This document shows positions 22,501-37,084 of a stretch of 64,000 bases of DNA, in pieces. Both the position numbers and the translations under genes were made by a program. Within the stretch, counting starts at the first letter, position 1, and each line of letters begins with the position of its first letter. The stretch is from the NCBI GenBank assembly GCA_008694505.1, contig VZDJ01007753.1, forward strand, positions 27,819,643 to 27,883,642, read 5' to 3'. The notes under the pieces were generated by a model. The model saw only the letters and a list, made by a program, of their open reading frames with translations. It was not told where the DNA came from and did not search any database. This stretch comes from Cyanoderma ruficeps. Lineage: Eukaryota; Chordata; Aves; Passeriformes; Timaliidae.

Positions 22501-25309
22501 ACAAAACTAGTGTGCCAGCTCTGCCGTTCCACAGAGGTGCCAGCTTCAGGTTCTGTATGCCCTGGGAAGGGACCAGACAGCAGAGAGAGCATCACAGATT
22601 TGTCCAGTTGGGAGATACAAGCTTCACAGGTGAACAAAAGTGGCACTTCCATCCCATCTGGTCTGTGTGAGCCCAAAACACCTTGTGAATATCAGAAGTT
22701 TTAGGGTGAGAACCTATTATGACATGTTATAAGAGGCAAAGATGTAGCCCATGGTCATATGGGCAATAGATGGGTCCAAACAATCTTTTAGAAGTCTTCT
22801 CTGACTAATGAAGGGATGCGAATCCTCACATCACCTGTCTGGCCACACTGACCTCACTGGTAGCACAACTAGCTCAGTTTGCTGTTGAGACCGAGAGGCA
22901 GAACCTCTGGTTAAAAGTGCATGCATAGTCAGAGCAGCTCAGTGCTTCAGTGGTCCCTGTGCCTGCACTGGCTACAAAGCAGCTAAAAACATTTTGAGAG
23001 GAAAACCGCCACGGTGGCCTAGCAGTTCCACAGTCCCTCCTTGTGCAGGGCTGCTCATGGTCCCTCAGGAGCATGTACACTGCCATCATCTGCAGGCAGG
23101 GGTCCACCCTGCCTTTTGGCCTCCTGTGGCCTGGGGCTCTGCTGGAGTGAGAAATAAGGATGCATTTAAATTCAGTGGGAAGAGTCTCTGGTACTTACAG
23201 CATTTAAAGCTTGCACTGCAAAACCCGTCAAAAAGTACTTGCTTTTCATTATAGAATTTTGGTGCTTTTGCAGTGAAAATACTTGGTCCTGAATGCAGCC
23301 TGGAAACATCAAATGGAAATACATATTACATGAAGCGGGGGGTTTCCAAACAGATCTTCCTTTGGGTACTGCTTGCTGCAGCAGCCCTTGCTGATGGCAG
23401 GGGTGGCAGCTGAAGCTCTTGGCATTAGCTGTGGCCAGGGCTCCTGGCAGCAATTGGTGGCTGCCAGCACTGACTTTGTTCATGCTTCATTCCACCTCCT
23501 GCTCCTCAGCTGCTCATCAATGCTCTCCCAGCACCAGGATGACAATCATCAGCTTTCTAATTTTTCCAAACCACACTGCATTTCTTCCTCTTACTTCTAT
23601 CCCCCTTTCACAGCTGACCAGCACTGGCAGTGGCCTGGTGAGAGCTGGCTGTGGTGGCAGAGGCTTGGTGACAGCTTGCAGATAGGTACCAGCCTCAGAG
23701 CTGAGCACCTTTCTTCATAACACAGAGCACTGTGAGCACCAGCAGTATTACACAAGCTGCAGAATCTTCATGGCCTGGAAAATGATGGATTAAAGCAACC
23801 AACCAGTTCAGAAAAAAGAAAAAAAAGGTGTCTGAAATGTTTGTATGTCTGCAAAATTTTGGTTTCTGTAGAAACTTTTCAATGAATTTTGGATGCTCAG
23901 GTCTCCATGGCCTGTTCCTTTCAAGGCATAATACTTTGCTGAATGTGCAGCCCCTTCAATTGCTGGGCTTCTCTAAATTTTCTTTTTCTGACTCCCCTTC
24001 AATTGCTGGGCTTCTCTAAATTTTCTTTTTCTGACTAAGTTGTTATGTATCCTGTGTTTATCAAAAATGGCTAGAAATACAGCCTTTCTCTCAATCTGCA
24101 TGTCATTCCTTTGCAAAGCTTGAAAATATTTTTCCTCTGGTATTTATTCATTTTGCTGTGCTGTACATCCAATTAGACTATTCTGCTGCATTCAGAAATG
24201 AGAACAGTTCCACCTCCCTCGCATCCAGCTCCATTTCTCTTCAGTTTCATTTCCCTCAGGGTCACTGTTAGGTGATGATATGCAGTAATGTCCCCAGCGA
24301 GGTGCTGTTTTCATTAGCTTTCCCCTTCAGAGGTGGTCAAAGGTCTGAATTCTTATATGATTTGTTTTCTTGGCTACTTAGAAGAAAAGATTCAGTTCTG
24401 ATCCCTCTTCTAAATGGACATGCTTCATTTCTTTTACCTCTGATTTTAAAACAAGAAATATGTTTTTGCACATGATGTTTTTTAACCAGCATTCAATATT
24501 ATTTATATAAAATGGCTATAAAAGGAGGAAGAAATCACATGGCAGAACATAACATGCACATCTATACACACACACGTTAAGAAGTTCACAGAAAATGCTG
24601 TCAAACACATCTACATGAAATGCATTGAGAAGGCAAAAAAAACTTCTTCCTGCAGAGCACAAAGTGCCTTCTGCAGATGAATAAATGTGTAAGCTCCATA
24701 ACAAATGATGCAGTCTGTTTAGTGGGTGCAAACTTTGCTGAATCAAACATGATCCAAGATCCCGTTTGCTTTGGGGGAAGAAAGGGGATGACAAGCCAGA
24801 CATAGTAGTTTTCCATTCTTCTCTCAATAAAGGGTCGTTTGAAAGTTTGTCTTCTGAAATGGTGATGTTTTCCTCATCATGAAATTTTGGCATGTGTAAT
24901 GCCTTGTTGCACTTCACCTTACAAGAGTGACAATTTCCGTAAAGTTAGTATTACTTGGTGGCCTTGTGTTTACACTTCACACCACTTGAGGCCCATGGTA
25001 GGGCTTTGTCAGAGAAGCTGGAGACAAATGGCTCTGTACTTCACCATCATGGACCTTGAATAAACTGTTGTGGAAGTAGGTTTGGAGACTAATTAGGGCA
25101 AGCATCTCAGAGGAATCTGTGGCCCAGAAATATGGAAGAGAAGGTTTGGACATGCAGTGACTGTTACTGAAAAATCAGAATTACTGTCCATACAGTCAAA
25201 CCTACAAATAAGCATTATGTCTGAGGTGAATTTCAATCAGCAGTTGGATTTCATTCACCAAGTTTTGTTATCTTTTTATGTTTTCATTGTAAATTTTATT
25301 TCCTTTATG
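19540..25309. other. Intergenic DNA, no gene recognised
   Basis: AT-rich ordinary intergenic sequence with an AACC-rich patch ending in an N at 20287, and a 43-base tandem duplication at 23951-24036. Short ORFs show no family features. Confidence 0.5.
23951..24036. repeat. Exact two-copy tandem duplication of 43 bases
   Basis: Units 23951-23993 and 23994-24036 are identical, starting CCCCTTCAATTGCTGGGC and ending TTTCTGACT. The identity suggests a recent duplication or an assembly artefact. Confidence 0.97.
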
Positions 25310-26204
25310 TGATGGGCTGACCCTGGCTTTATGTCACGTACCCACCAAAGCTGCTACATCACACCACTCCTCATCTAGCCAGGGGTGAGAAAAAATACCA
25401 CAAAAGGCTCTTGGGTTAAAAGATAAGGACAGGGAGGGATCACTCACCAATTATTTTTATGGGCGAAACAGACTCACCTTGGGGAAATTAACTGAGTTTA
25501 TTACCAAACATATCAGGATAGGATAATGAGAAGTAAAACCTAATCTTAAAAATATACCTTATCCCTACCACTTCCTCCTTTACAGGCTTAATTTATTCCC
25601 AAACTCTCTATCTTCTCCCCTCCAGAAGCACAGAGGGATTGGAATGGGGGTTACAGTCAGTTCATCACTGCAGCTGCTTCCTTCTCAGGGGAAGGATTCT
25701 TCACACCCTTTCCCTGCTCCAGGATGGGGTCTATCCCACAGGAGACAGTCCTCCAGGAAATTCTCCAAAGTCAGTCCTTCCGACAGGCTGCAGTTCTNGG
25801 AATGCTGGTTCCATCATGAACCCCCATGGGCTGCAGGGGCACATCCTGTCTCACCATGGTCTGCACCAGAGGCTGCAGGGAATCTGGTGCCTGGACCACC
25901 TCCTGCCCCTCCTTCTTCACTGACCTTGGTGTCTGCAGAGTTGTTTCTTTCACATATTTTCAGTCCTCTGTTCTCCAGTTGCAATTTGCTTCTGCCTTTT
26001 CTTAACTTTTTTCCCTTCCTTCCTTCTAACCATGATATTCCAAAGGTGCAACCAGTCACTGATGGGCATGACCTTGGGTCTCCCTCAGAGCTGGCGGGCA
26101 CTGGCTCTATTGAACATAGCTGGAGCTTTTAGCAGCTTCTCACAGGAGCTCCCTCTGTAGCCTCCCCCCAGTCCCTGATACCAAAACCTTACCATGCAAA
26201 CCCA
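25310..26204 (-). mobile_element. Solo LTR of an endogenous retroviral or LTR element (about 0.9 kb)
   Basis: On the minus strand it begins TGGGTTTGCATGG and ends in CA (plus 25310-25311), with an AATAAA at 25497-25502. The plus-strand text (GGCTGACCCTGGC, then degenerate GCTCCAGG/GGGTC-type repeats, then CCTTGGTGTCTGCAG) matches a high-copy LTR group familiar from neoavian genomes. No internal coding region is present. Target duplication is not clear. An N lies at 25798. Confidence 0.7.
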
Positions 26205-29200
26205 ATAAGTGTTATCTATATTTAACTAATAAAAACCCATCAATAGATATTACACTATAATTAAACAGGGCAAATTTAAAGCTGGATTAAACCATATAAT
26301 TTCAGTAGATTTTTTTTTCTGAATTGTCATCTTTTTCTCTTGAGCCAATCTAATCTAAACTCCCTAGGGGTGTAGATTGCCACATTTTGGTTTGCCCTCC
26401 AGTTCCTTAGATGGATATCATTGCCCAGTTGTATTGTTGATTAAAATCTGATGTTATAAAAAATTTGATTTTCGCTCCCAAAATCTTCTTTTCTCTGTTT
26501 CAGTACAGAAGTGGAGGAAGTCTCAGATGTTAAGTTTTTTTCAGAGACAGAAATTTCACCAGAATTTTGTTGTTTGGATAAATGGTCTGAATTCAGAAGG
26601 AGTATAAAATTCTTCTATGAGAGGGAAATTTCAGTTTGCAATTATCTCAAGTTTAAAAGAACCAAACAATTGATCTGAATTCTTAAAATGATTTTGAGTA
26701 GGTAAAAGCCTATGTGAAATCTAATAATCTGTTTCCTTCTGGGGAGCAGAAAGTTGTGGAAGAAAACTCTCAAACTGTACACCTGAACATCAAATATTTG
26801 ACAGAACTCTGCTCCATCACACAGTCTAAGTAGTTGACACAAATGTTCTCCTCTTGTATGAATAACTAATGCTCATGTACGTAATTTATTTAGGGTGAGA
26901 ATGGTAAATCATTCGTGTTGTCACCACAGCAGGATTCACTGGGTCTTATTTAGCATCAGGAATGTTATGATTGCTTTCCAGACACTGAAAGGTGTCTGCC
27001 CTGCCTTTGCCAATCACTGTCCACATTTTTTACCCATCACAGAAGGGTTTCAGTCTTAGCTATTAGGGAGGTTTATATCCAAAGTCCAACATGGCTTAGA
27101 GTCTTACTTTAGAAGACAGAGAGGTGGAAGTGAATGTACTTGGGAAACAGCTTGAATCAAACTTTAGACAGCAGCTTGTAGATATTCTACCATCAGTTCT
27201 GTTCTACCATCAATTCTGTAACATTCTACCCATCTCTGTTTGTAGCCACCCTTATAATACAGAAGAACTGCAGAACTCTCCTGAGCAGTACAGAGTCAGA
27301 TCGAGCCATATTGTGTCAGTGCATTAGAAAGCCTTCAGGTAATCAGTACACTGAGCTGACTGCATATTCATCACTGCTGAGACAAGATTGAGGCATTGCC
27401 ACAGGCAGGAATCCTGCTCGTTGCATCTGGTCAGTAGCCCCTGTTTCCCAAAGGGATGTTCCTGAATCTTGTGAAGCCACCTTAGATACAACAGCAGAGA
27501 CTGTCATGGTATCCCAGCGCTCCGTATAGAAAATCTAGCAGACACATGATGTGGATCTTGGGACTTTTTAAACATATCATTCTCTCTCTACTGGTTAAAA
27601 ATAAGTGAATATAAAGTGGAAGTTTTTTCTTTTTAGCCATTGTTCCCCCCATGCATATTTGTTTCCTTTAGTGTTTTTGACAGTATTGTTGACTTTTACT
27701 TTAAAAGATGCTCTTCCAAAATGCTTGGTCCTCAAAAGGGGATCAGAATGTCTTTAGTTTATTAGTCTCTTATTGGAGAGACCAAAATCCACTGTGTCCA
27801 CATGAGATGTACATTACCCTTTTATTTGGTGAACCAGACCATTGTGTACAATCAGTTTTAAACAGAGAATTGTGGAGTACTATGGATAGGACAATGTATA
27901 GACACAATATAAACCATCATGAAATGTCTGCAAGCTTAAATTTGCTATTACAGTAAAAAATTAATTTGTTTCTTGTTTTCAATTCAGCTCCAGAGATGCA
28001 TAAGTAAACATTTTCTCTTGCCTTCTTTTTTCAGCAGGAAATGGTTTCCATCAACTTTTGCAATGAGCATTATTCTTTGTATACTATAATGTCTCTCTTC
28101 TGATTAATTATCTGAATGGATAACTAACAAGGACTTTCAAACTGTCCAGTCTGTATATGCATGCATAACTTCCACTGATCTCACAGGTTTGAGAAAGGGT
28201 GGAGACTTGGAAGTGACCAGTGTTATAATCATTCTTTTAAATGCAACTCAGTGAATCAAATTTCTTCTCTCTCTGATTATATCTTCCTTCATCTGTTACT
28301 TTCTGTTCCTAAGCCTCATCCCTCCTTTGTCATCTGTATGTATGGGTGTTCTCTGTCTTTTTTTTTTTTTTCCCCAGAGAGCTGAGGAGACCAAGTAATA
28401 GACCAGGAGAAGACAATTTTATCACTATGAAGGACGCGTAGTTGTCAAGTATATTTCTATTCCAAATCCAGTTGCATGTCCACTTGTTGAAAGAAGCCTG
28501 CAGAATGGATGAACCAAGGAGAAAAGGAACCAAGGAGAAAGTGGCATATATGAGTAAAAGCTGTTTTAGAGGCACAGATTTGTTTTGGCTGCTCAATGAA
28601 TGCATGAGTTGCTCAAAGGGTCTCTAAATGGTCCAGAAAGTAGAAAGCATGGGTATTTCTCTCCAGCAATTTGTGCAGGGGAAGGGGCATCCTAGGAGGT
28701 CTTTGTGCAGAGACATGCTGATGAGACAACAGAGCATTGCAATATGTGTTTCTCTGGCATCCACTCTTCCAGAGTGTATCCCCAATGTATACATCTGATG
28801 TACAGCTTTTGGATTGGATCCAGGTGAGGTAGCTGCTATTTGTGTCCATTCACCCAAACTCCAACTCAGCTGTCCTCAGACAGCCTGGAAAGCTGGTCAT
28901 GAACAGCTCATTGTCCCTCTCACACGGCCCAGGAGGCAAGTGACGAGGTGAGGAGATGGCTGAATCTCAGCCAGCAGTCTGATGAAATACAACTTGTAGC
29001 AAACAGAGGCTTCCACAGAGACTCAGGGGACAATGCTCCTTTTGGCTGTTGTTTGTGAAGACAAGAATTTCATGGGGCACTGGGAGAAAATGTGTTTTTT
29101 CCATTGTCTGAGATGACTTAGTGTGGCTGAAGCTTTCCCTGAGTGTTCGAATAAAAAAAACACAAGCATCTCCAGTATCCACCTACATGAAAAAAATCCC

Positions 29201-32200
29201 TGTCAAACTGATTGTATGAGAGAGGAAGATGGAAAATTCTTATGTTTAAATAACCTATATTCATGTTTCTTTCAAGGTTAGTTTCTAAAAGGTAGATGCC
29301 TGGAATATAACTGTATTGACTTCAGTTACTCCAGGAATGCTTGAGAAAAAAGTAAAAACTCAGGGACAAGCTATTTTTAGCAAAGCAAAGCCTATTGTTA
29401 TGATTGTATAGAGATTTGTGACACAATATATGATCTGTCAGGCAATGTTAATTTTTAGAGAGTAATAGTTTATTATTTGCAATCTCTTGCTAGCTGGAAA
29501 CTTTCATAATTTGTGGGATTTCCCCTTCTCATCACCTAGTTTTGGAACTCTTTTCTTCACTAGCCCAGACTAGGAAACTGTCCTGAACAACTGCTTCTGC
29601 TAGCTCTGATGGTCTCCTGTGACTACCTAATTTATCTGTGGACTTACAGACAAATAATTAGTAAGAGAAAACAAACCTGAACTCTATCATTTCCACTTGC
29701 CCAAACATGTAATTTTAATGAGCAAGGATTTTGCTGGAAAATACAGTATAAGGTTTTTTTGTATTATCCCTGTGTAAATTGCACAAAATAGCAGAACTAT
29801 GTGGACAACATAACTGGGATGTCTTCTTTTTAATTCAAATAGAGGACGACGATTCCTGTGGGAATCTAAGTGAGATTACTAGTCCCAGAGGCTAGTGCCT
29901 TCACTCCATTGTACCTGTTAGACAGCAGTTCACTTCTTCCTTGGCTGCTTTTCAGACTGCTGTCTACTGAAGATGAAATGCAGGCTGGAGCAGGGGCAAT
30001 CAGGGCCCAGCCCTGCAGACCCTTCATTGGATAGCACAAGCATGGTCACCCAAATAACTGGCTTGGTTGTGTGGTTTACACCCAGTAGCATAGCTTCAAC
30101 AGTGGAGGATTGATAATTCTTTCTCTTATGCTTTATCTTGTCTTGGATGGGTTTCCTATTGCTTTCCCTGAGAGTTTTTCTCCCTCCTCTAATTTTACTT
30201 TTTTTTCTTTTCTTTCTATTGCAAGATCCTGCTTTCACTCACACATTTTGTTATTCCATCACTTTTAGCCTTGCATAGTTGTTCTCCCATGTTTGTGCTA
30301 CAGATACCCTCTTTTGCCCTGTTCTAAACACCTGCACTATGAGGAGTTGCCTCACTGTAGAAAGACTTGTTTCCCTGTATAGACTGTGAAATGTAGTTTA
30401 GGTAGTTGTCTGTGAGTAAAAATCTAGACACTGATATTGCCTGTTAGGTTATTGCCTAGTTATTTTGGCCAATACCAGGATCCTTACACAATGTCTGCCG
30501 AGGGGCACTGTGGTGTTTTGATTCTCCTTCTCACAGCGAAACTGCCCAGGGAGTAAAGTGCTAGCCCCTCGGTCTTTTCTTCTTGCTCATAACTACCTCT
30601 TTCCTCAAGAACGAATCTCACCCTATTTTTCATGTGCCTTTATTAAAAGATTTCCTTTTGTTTGTTTGTTTGGTTTTATTTTCTTTTTATTTTCCATCTA
30701 GTAGAAATGTAGCTTTTGAAATTACATTCATGAGTGCAGTATATTGCTGTGAAAAATTCATATCCCGTCTCCCTGCCCTTTTCTTTCCCATTCTTTGAAA
30801 TAAAGTCACAAACCTAACAAATAAGATTCCTTTCCTGAATTTGTATCTAATTAGCATGGGTTTTCTCCTAGCTTAAATGGCTCTCCTGCTGTTCATAGCA
30901 TCAGCAAGAAGTTACACTATTTCATTAGTCATAGCATAAAAAGTATTTGCTGGACAGCAAGTTTCAGTGAGTGTTGTTATTGTATCATCAATTGCATCAG
31001 TAGAGGACGATTGAAGACCTTGGGTCGCCTTGTTCTGGGCTTTACTCCTTTTCTTCCGCCTTTCCTGGATCAGTCTTGTAGTTTTATTTTTATTTATAAA
31101 GACTCCTTTAATCTTTTAATATTATACATTTGTATAACATGATGTCCCAGCAAAGGATGGAAACATTTCCCAGAGAAGAATCCTCTGCAAATGCCTCCAG
31201 TGTGTTTTCAGTATTTTTTCTCCAATCACACTACAGATATTAAATAAAATCAGACCTGTCTTCGGTCTCTAGATACATTTCCCAGCTTGTCACATTAGTG
31301 TTTATCATTTCAGTCCAACAGCTAAATTATAATTCATGTGTTAGCGTTCTTGAAGAAAATTAATGTGCAAAACAAAATTCTAGACCTTTTGAAAGCAAGG
31401 GTGATTATTTGCTTTAAAGAAAACTGACTTCTGTCCCTCATGCTCCTTCTCCTGCAGACCTCACTTGCTCATGTTCTCACACTTACATACTTACAAGAAA
31501 CACAGTGCATATGTCCCCAGGATCAACCGTGTGTGACTGGGAAGAGGGAAAATCTCTTGAGTCCTCCTTATACGTTGTCTTCCTCTTTGTGGGTTACAAC
31601 AGGCAGCAAATTTTAATAGACTTTTTATAACTTTTAGGAGTCCAGCTTATTGTGACATGATCCCTTGACTCCAAAACTTTTTATTTCACCTTTGATAGGT
31701 CTAAAGTTGATATCTGTTGTTTTGGGTGTCTTTAAGGCTCAGGCCCAGCTTCACACTGAGCCATTGGCAAAAGGGAGAACCCATGTCATGTACCGTAGTT
31801 TTTTTACTCCACTCTTCTACCATCAGAGGTCTGTGCTGTGGCCTTACTGACGCACAGACATTGAAGTCTTCATGTAAAAATCCCGTTCCTCAAGGTTTAC
31901 TGCAAGTTTGACTGCAGCTGATAATGTCCTTGGTTATCAGTGCACGTATCTCAAGGAATGCTTTCTTATTGGTCTGTAAGTATGGCTACTCGCAAGGAAT
32001 TTTCGAAGTTGCTTCAAGTAGTCTTTCAAAAGATTTCCATTGATTTGCCCATTGTGGACTTCTTTATAGATTTTGGGTTATGTGTAATCCACTTCCTTTA
32101 ATAGACCTGGTCAACAAACGCTAAATATGATTTGCTTCTAAAAATCTCAGTCTAAATAACCAGTCATCTCAGACCCTAAGTTAATGTGTCACATTATCAA

Positions 32201-35200
32201 AGCACTCACACAGAAAAGGTCCTATCCTGTACAGTTTGACTTTGGTAGAGTAACTGAAGCATACTTTAAACATGGGACAAATAAGTTCTGTATCTTGATG
32301 GTTTGAGAATTGCAGTCTGTTGAGCTGAATCAATTACAAATGAAGGGTCATTCAAAGACAGCAAAACATTTAAACCGTAATTTCTCATTTTGCAACAATG
32401 AGTCAAACAGCACTGCACAATCTCATCTTCTGCACGTTTTTGTTCAATGTCTATGGTTTTTAGCACTGGTGGTGTTAGCTATGAACACACAAACCCAATA
32501 CCCATGTTACATATTTATTCTATTTCAAGGTCAAGATTTCCTGAGAGGATAGAGATATACAAATAACTTACATTTGATATGGCTAGGTATTCAAGCAGCA
32601 GTGCTATTGTAAGTGATAACAAAAGACAAAATGTAAGTCTGATACTTAAGGCCAGAACATGTTGTTTTTCAAATCTTTTGTATTATTATGAAGGGAGAGA
32701 AATTTCATTTTCCTCAAAAAAAGGAATCTTTATTTCTCTCTATGTTTAGCTCATGATATCAGCTTTACAAAGTGATTCAAATAGGCTTTGCAATAAAAGA
32801 AAACACACTAATGTTCCTGCAGTGTTAAATAGTATTTCTTGATACACATCAGTATCCAGAGGTCGTTGCTTTCTTGTCAGAGAAAAATCTGAAGCACTGT
32901 TTTTTATGTTTAATTATATGATCCTTACATTTCAGTAAATAAATCCTGACCTCACTTAGGGATCTTTCTGTAAAAATGGCTGTTTGGGGTTACCGTTGCC
33001 ATTTTTTGTCCTTCTGTGTGTGTGTATGCATTGTCATCTCTAGTTTGGATTGTAAAACTCAAAGTCTGGTAATGAACATTTGTGTGCACATATATGTCTA
33101 ATTTCTTTGTCTTCTACTAAGTTTAGAATTTCATAGTCAAGCTAAGATAATCCATATGAGAAATACATTGTCTTATATAATTTTTTTGGTTCTATTGCAT
33201 TATCATCAGCTTTATGTGAAATCGTTAAATAAGATTGCAAGTTTTAAAGGATTTTTTCCATAATTTCCTCCATTTAGGGCTGCATTATTCCTGAACTAAA
33301 GCCCTTTGTAGGGAAGGAGATCACAACACATTCATGGGACTGCAGTGCTCACGAAGCTGTGGTGGATGCCATTATCCTGGCCTTATATTGTTCCCAAGTG
33401 TGCTGGGAAAAGCAGTCATGAGTGGAATTTTATTCAGGTTCGTGTTCAAAATGTAGCACAGGGGACCAGAAACAAAGGCTCCCAAAACCTTATAGCTCAA
33501 TTCCTACCCCGTTCAATGAGGAAGGATAAAAAAGGAGACAGTTTTTCTCTTAATATTTTCTCTTTTCCTTCACCTGTGTTTCCAAGAAATGCAGTTTTTA
33601 AAAGTTTAAAGCAAAGCATTAGGACAGATGTTTTGTGCAGTATTTGGTAGCTTATCTTGGTGCCTAGCTGCCTACAGGTTAAACCATGGCACTGGTGAGA
33701 TCACTTCAATGACTCACAAAAAATTGGTCTAAACAAAGATACTGACTAAAGACAATAAATGCAAGCACCTTACACAGCATAATGCTTAATTTAGTGCCAA
33801 AAATTCAGCACTGAGTCAGGGACAGGGTCTTGACTTTTGTCAGTTGGTGGTCTCATATAACGTCGACTGATCTTCAGTAGTGCATTGCTTTTCCCATTCC
33901 TACAGACAAAAAATACAGGAATGAACAAAATTACCCTCAGAGCCCTCCAAACAGGAAAGAGGTTTAGCCCCCTTACCTCGTTTTCCTCTGATCGGGAACT
34001 CCAGCTCCAACAGACCTATTCTCGTATTCCCACAAGCTGCCAGTAAAGAGCAGATCTGCAGTAGAAGCATTAACATCTATTCCCAGAACAACTGACAAAG
34101 GAGACTTGCCGCCTATGCAAATTTTCAATAGGTGATGTGTGTCCTTGGCATTTGCCAGTCTCTGGCAAATCTTTTCCTTTTTCTAACACTGTTGACATGG
34201 CCACATCCGTTCTTCCATTCGCCATCTGCTTCCAGGTCTAGGAATTCTGCATGGGAAGTAATGAAGGAAATTTGAAAGAGGTGGAAGAAATACAAAATGT
34301 TACTTGGAGATTGATCCTTGGCTCATGCATGAACAAATCCCAGATCATACTTATATAATAAATCCTAGCAGGGAATCAGAATGGGTTCAAGGTTACCATC
34401 TCTGAAAAATTGAATTGTATTTTCCAGTAGCATACCCGTGTTACAATTCTTGCTAACTTACATGTTCAAAGAAAGAAACAACTACTGCCAGCTCTCTCAG
34501 ACAGAGAATAGGCATTCAAGCATAGAAGTGTCTCCTCTTGGGTGTGTTAGTGTTCCCAGGGTGAAAATTAGGGGTCTTCTTGAGAAATCAGTATGAAAAA
34601 CCTATGAGTTTCAAGATCCTTTCCTTCTCCTTCAGAGAAATTAAAAAAAATCCCAACTAGTCAGAAAATCAGAATATTTTCTCTTTATTTTTGAACATGT
34701 TAATTCCTCAAAACCATCACTTTTCATAAAGATATTTTTTCTTCAGCCAGCTTCTGGCAGAAAAATTTCTCAGCCTTCTCTTCTCCCAAGAGCAGATATC
34801 AGTAGAGAGACATGATGCTTGAAACCAACTACTTCTTTGTCTCTTTTTCTTGCACAAAAGAGAGCCCAGTTTGGAAGAGGTGATCTCCCTTTTTTCAGAG
34901 ATTTCATGGGATACTCTGCCCCCGAGTTACTGTCTCCTGTGTGGAGTGTCAAGAGGAGGCTGAGCAATGCTGCGTGTGAGGAAAACACATGAGGCACTGG
35001 GCACATGTCCTTACATGCAAGGAAGGGACGGGCATGCCCTGAGATACCAACCATCTTCGCACATTTGGTTTGTACTTCTGTGCTTTGTTCTCACCATGTG
35101 GTACCTTGGCGTCCTTGGAGGCAGCTGCTCAGAGCTGACAGCTCCTGTCACTGCTGCTAGCCAACACCAACATCACGTTGTGTTGAAGTTAAACTGAGCT

Positions 35201-37084
35201 GTGGACTGACAATCTCTATGTTCCCTGTACTTATCATGTCCAGCAAACTGCTCAGCCCCTGCTATTTGGTCCAGTACAAAGCACAGCTAACTTTACATCT
35301 GCTCCTCAACCTGGCCTCGCATTTTGAAACCCGCCAGTGTTATTCATAATATGACAATGAGAGAAATATCATGTTTTCCTCACTGAAAACTCAAAGTTAA
35401 AAGCCATCACAGCTGCTGCAGAGGCTTCACCAAAAGCGATATCAGCAGTTTCTGTTTTAAAAACAATTTTTTTTTCTAACCCAGTCACAGTGATGCAGCT
35501 GCAATTTTCGGCAGAGCCTTCTCTGTGGCTGATTTGCTGTTTTCTCTCACTTTCCATTAAAAAACATTTAGGGCTTTCAACACCTCAAGACTTAGTTTTT
35601 GGAACTCTGAAACTGAAGGTTAAATATATCACAGCATCTGGCAAAGCTCTGTTTGTGCCAAGGTCAAGTATGTTGCATTTTTAGACAGAGGAAAGTCTTT
35701 GTTCTACTCCATTCTCAGTGCCAGTTGCTGTTACTGAAATTACCTGAAACTTGCTGTATCAGTTGCACACTGTGAATACCTCAGGGCTGATGGCTGCTAC
35801 CTGATGTAGTTGAATTGGTCTGCAAAGGCAACAGCCGTGTTCCAGACCTCCATGTCACGACCTCACCTCCATGAAGGCAACCAGGACCCGGTTGGTTAAA
35901 TAAAAATGTATGAACAGTAGGCTTCCCAAATGCCACTGCCAAACAGCATTCCATGTGAGGGAAAGACTTGCTGGAGTTTTTGCAACTTCCTCAAAAACAC
36001 TGCCCCAAAGTGCTTTCCCCCTGGTAGAGGTTCACCTCTACTACCCCCAGGAGCCACCTGATTCAATTTCTCTTGTCCAAGGCCCATGTTCTTTTAGAAA
36101 CAGGAAAAATCGTGCAATAGATGCTCAAGATGTGGAGAAAGAAGAGAGTGGGCTCGCATGGGCACCATGCTAAGAGTGTTTTCTCTGATGATTTGAGTCT
36201 TCTGTTAACAGCCTGGCCTGGGCCTGGGTGGGTGATCAGGCTGGTCCCTGCTGGGCTTTACAAGGGGGAGCCCACAGCAGAACAGGAAGGTTGTTTCCCT
36301 ACTCCAAGAATTGTGGAAGTCCCAGAGCAAGACGTTGGGAAAACCTTGTGGAAGAAAAAGTCTCCGCTTACGACTTCTCGTGAGGCGAGAGAAGAAAGGA
36401 AGGGAACATATCATAAGCTTCAAGATTTTTGTTTTCCCTTTTTTTGTTTTTTTGTGCTGTTTTCTTGGTTGTTGTCTTCTGTGAGGGCTGTTCCCACACA
36501 TCTCAGAAACAAATGGAAGGTTGAGAAGGATATTCTTCTCCAGCTGCACTTGATATCAAGGCAGAGATGAATACTTTCTAAGGTAAAAGATACAAAAGAT
36601 GCAAAGAGTGATCATCTAACACCTCTGCTTGAAATCTAGTTCTGTGTCCATATATATGAAAAGATACAACCCCCTTCCTGTACATTTCAGTCTGTGTCTG
36701 TGCTAGTGGAAGTGAAAGTAATTTTTTGTTTTTTCTGAAATTCAGTGCATGTAATTTAATAACATAAAATTGATACAAAAATATGATCAAAAATCACCAA
36801 TAAGGAGAACACATCAGTGACACTACCATATCTCTTCATCATTACAGTAGATATCTGGAACAATAACAAAGAGTGGTCTGAACAACAACAACAAAAAAAG
36901 AAAGTAATTGAATAGCCATTGGTGCAGTTTCCTCTCTCTGGTGGCCCCATTTAATTTCTGTTAAGCTGGACAGATATAGTAATTTGTCTGAAGGCATGTC
37001 TGACAAAATTCTTACTGCAAGGGCTTTACTGGAGCAGAATATTATCTTACATAAGATTTTGAGAATATAGAAACTTCAGTGCTA
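26205..37084. other. Long intergenic stretch, no gene recognised
   Basis: AT-rich, unique-looking DNA. All ORFs are short and featureless. A small near-tandem TTCTACCATC repeat lies at about 27,185-27,232. I see no clear transposon, RNA gene or island here. Confidence 0.45.
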
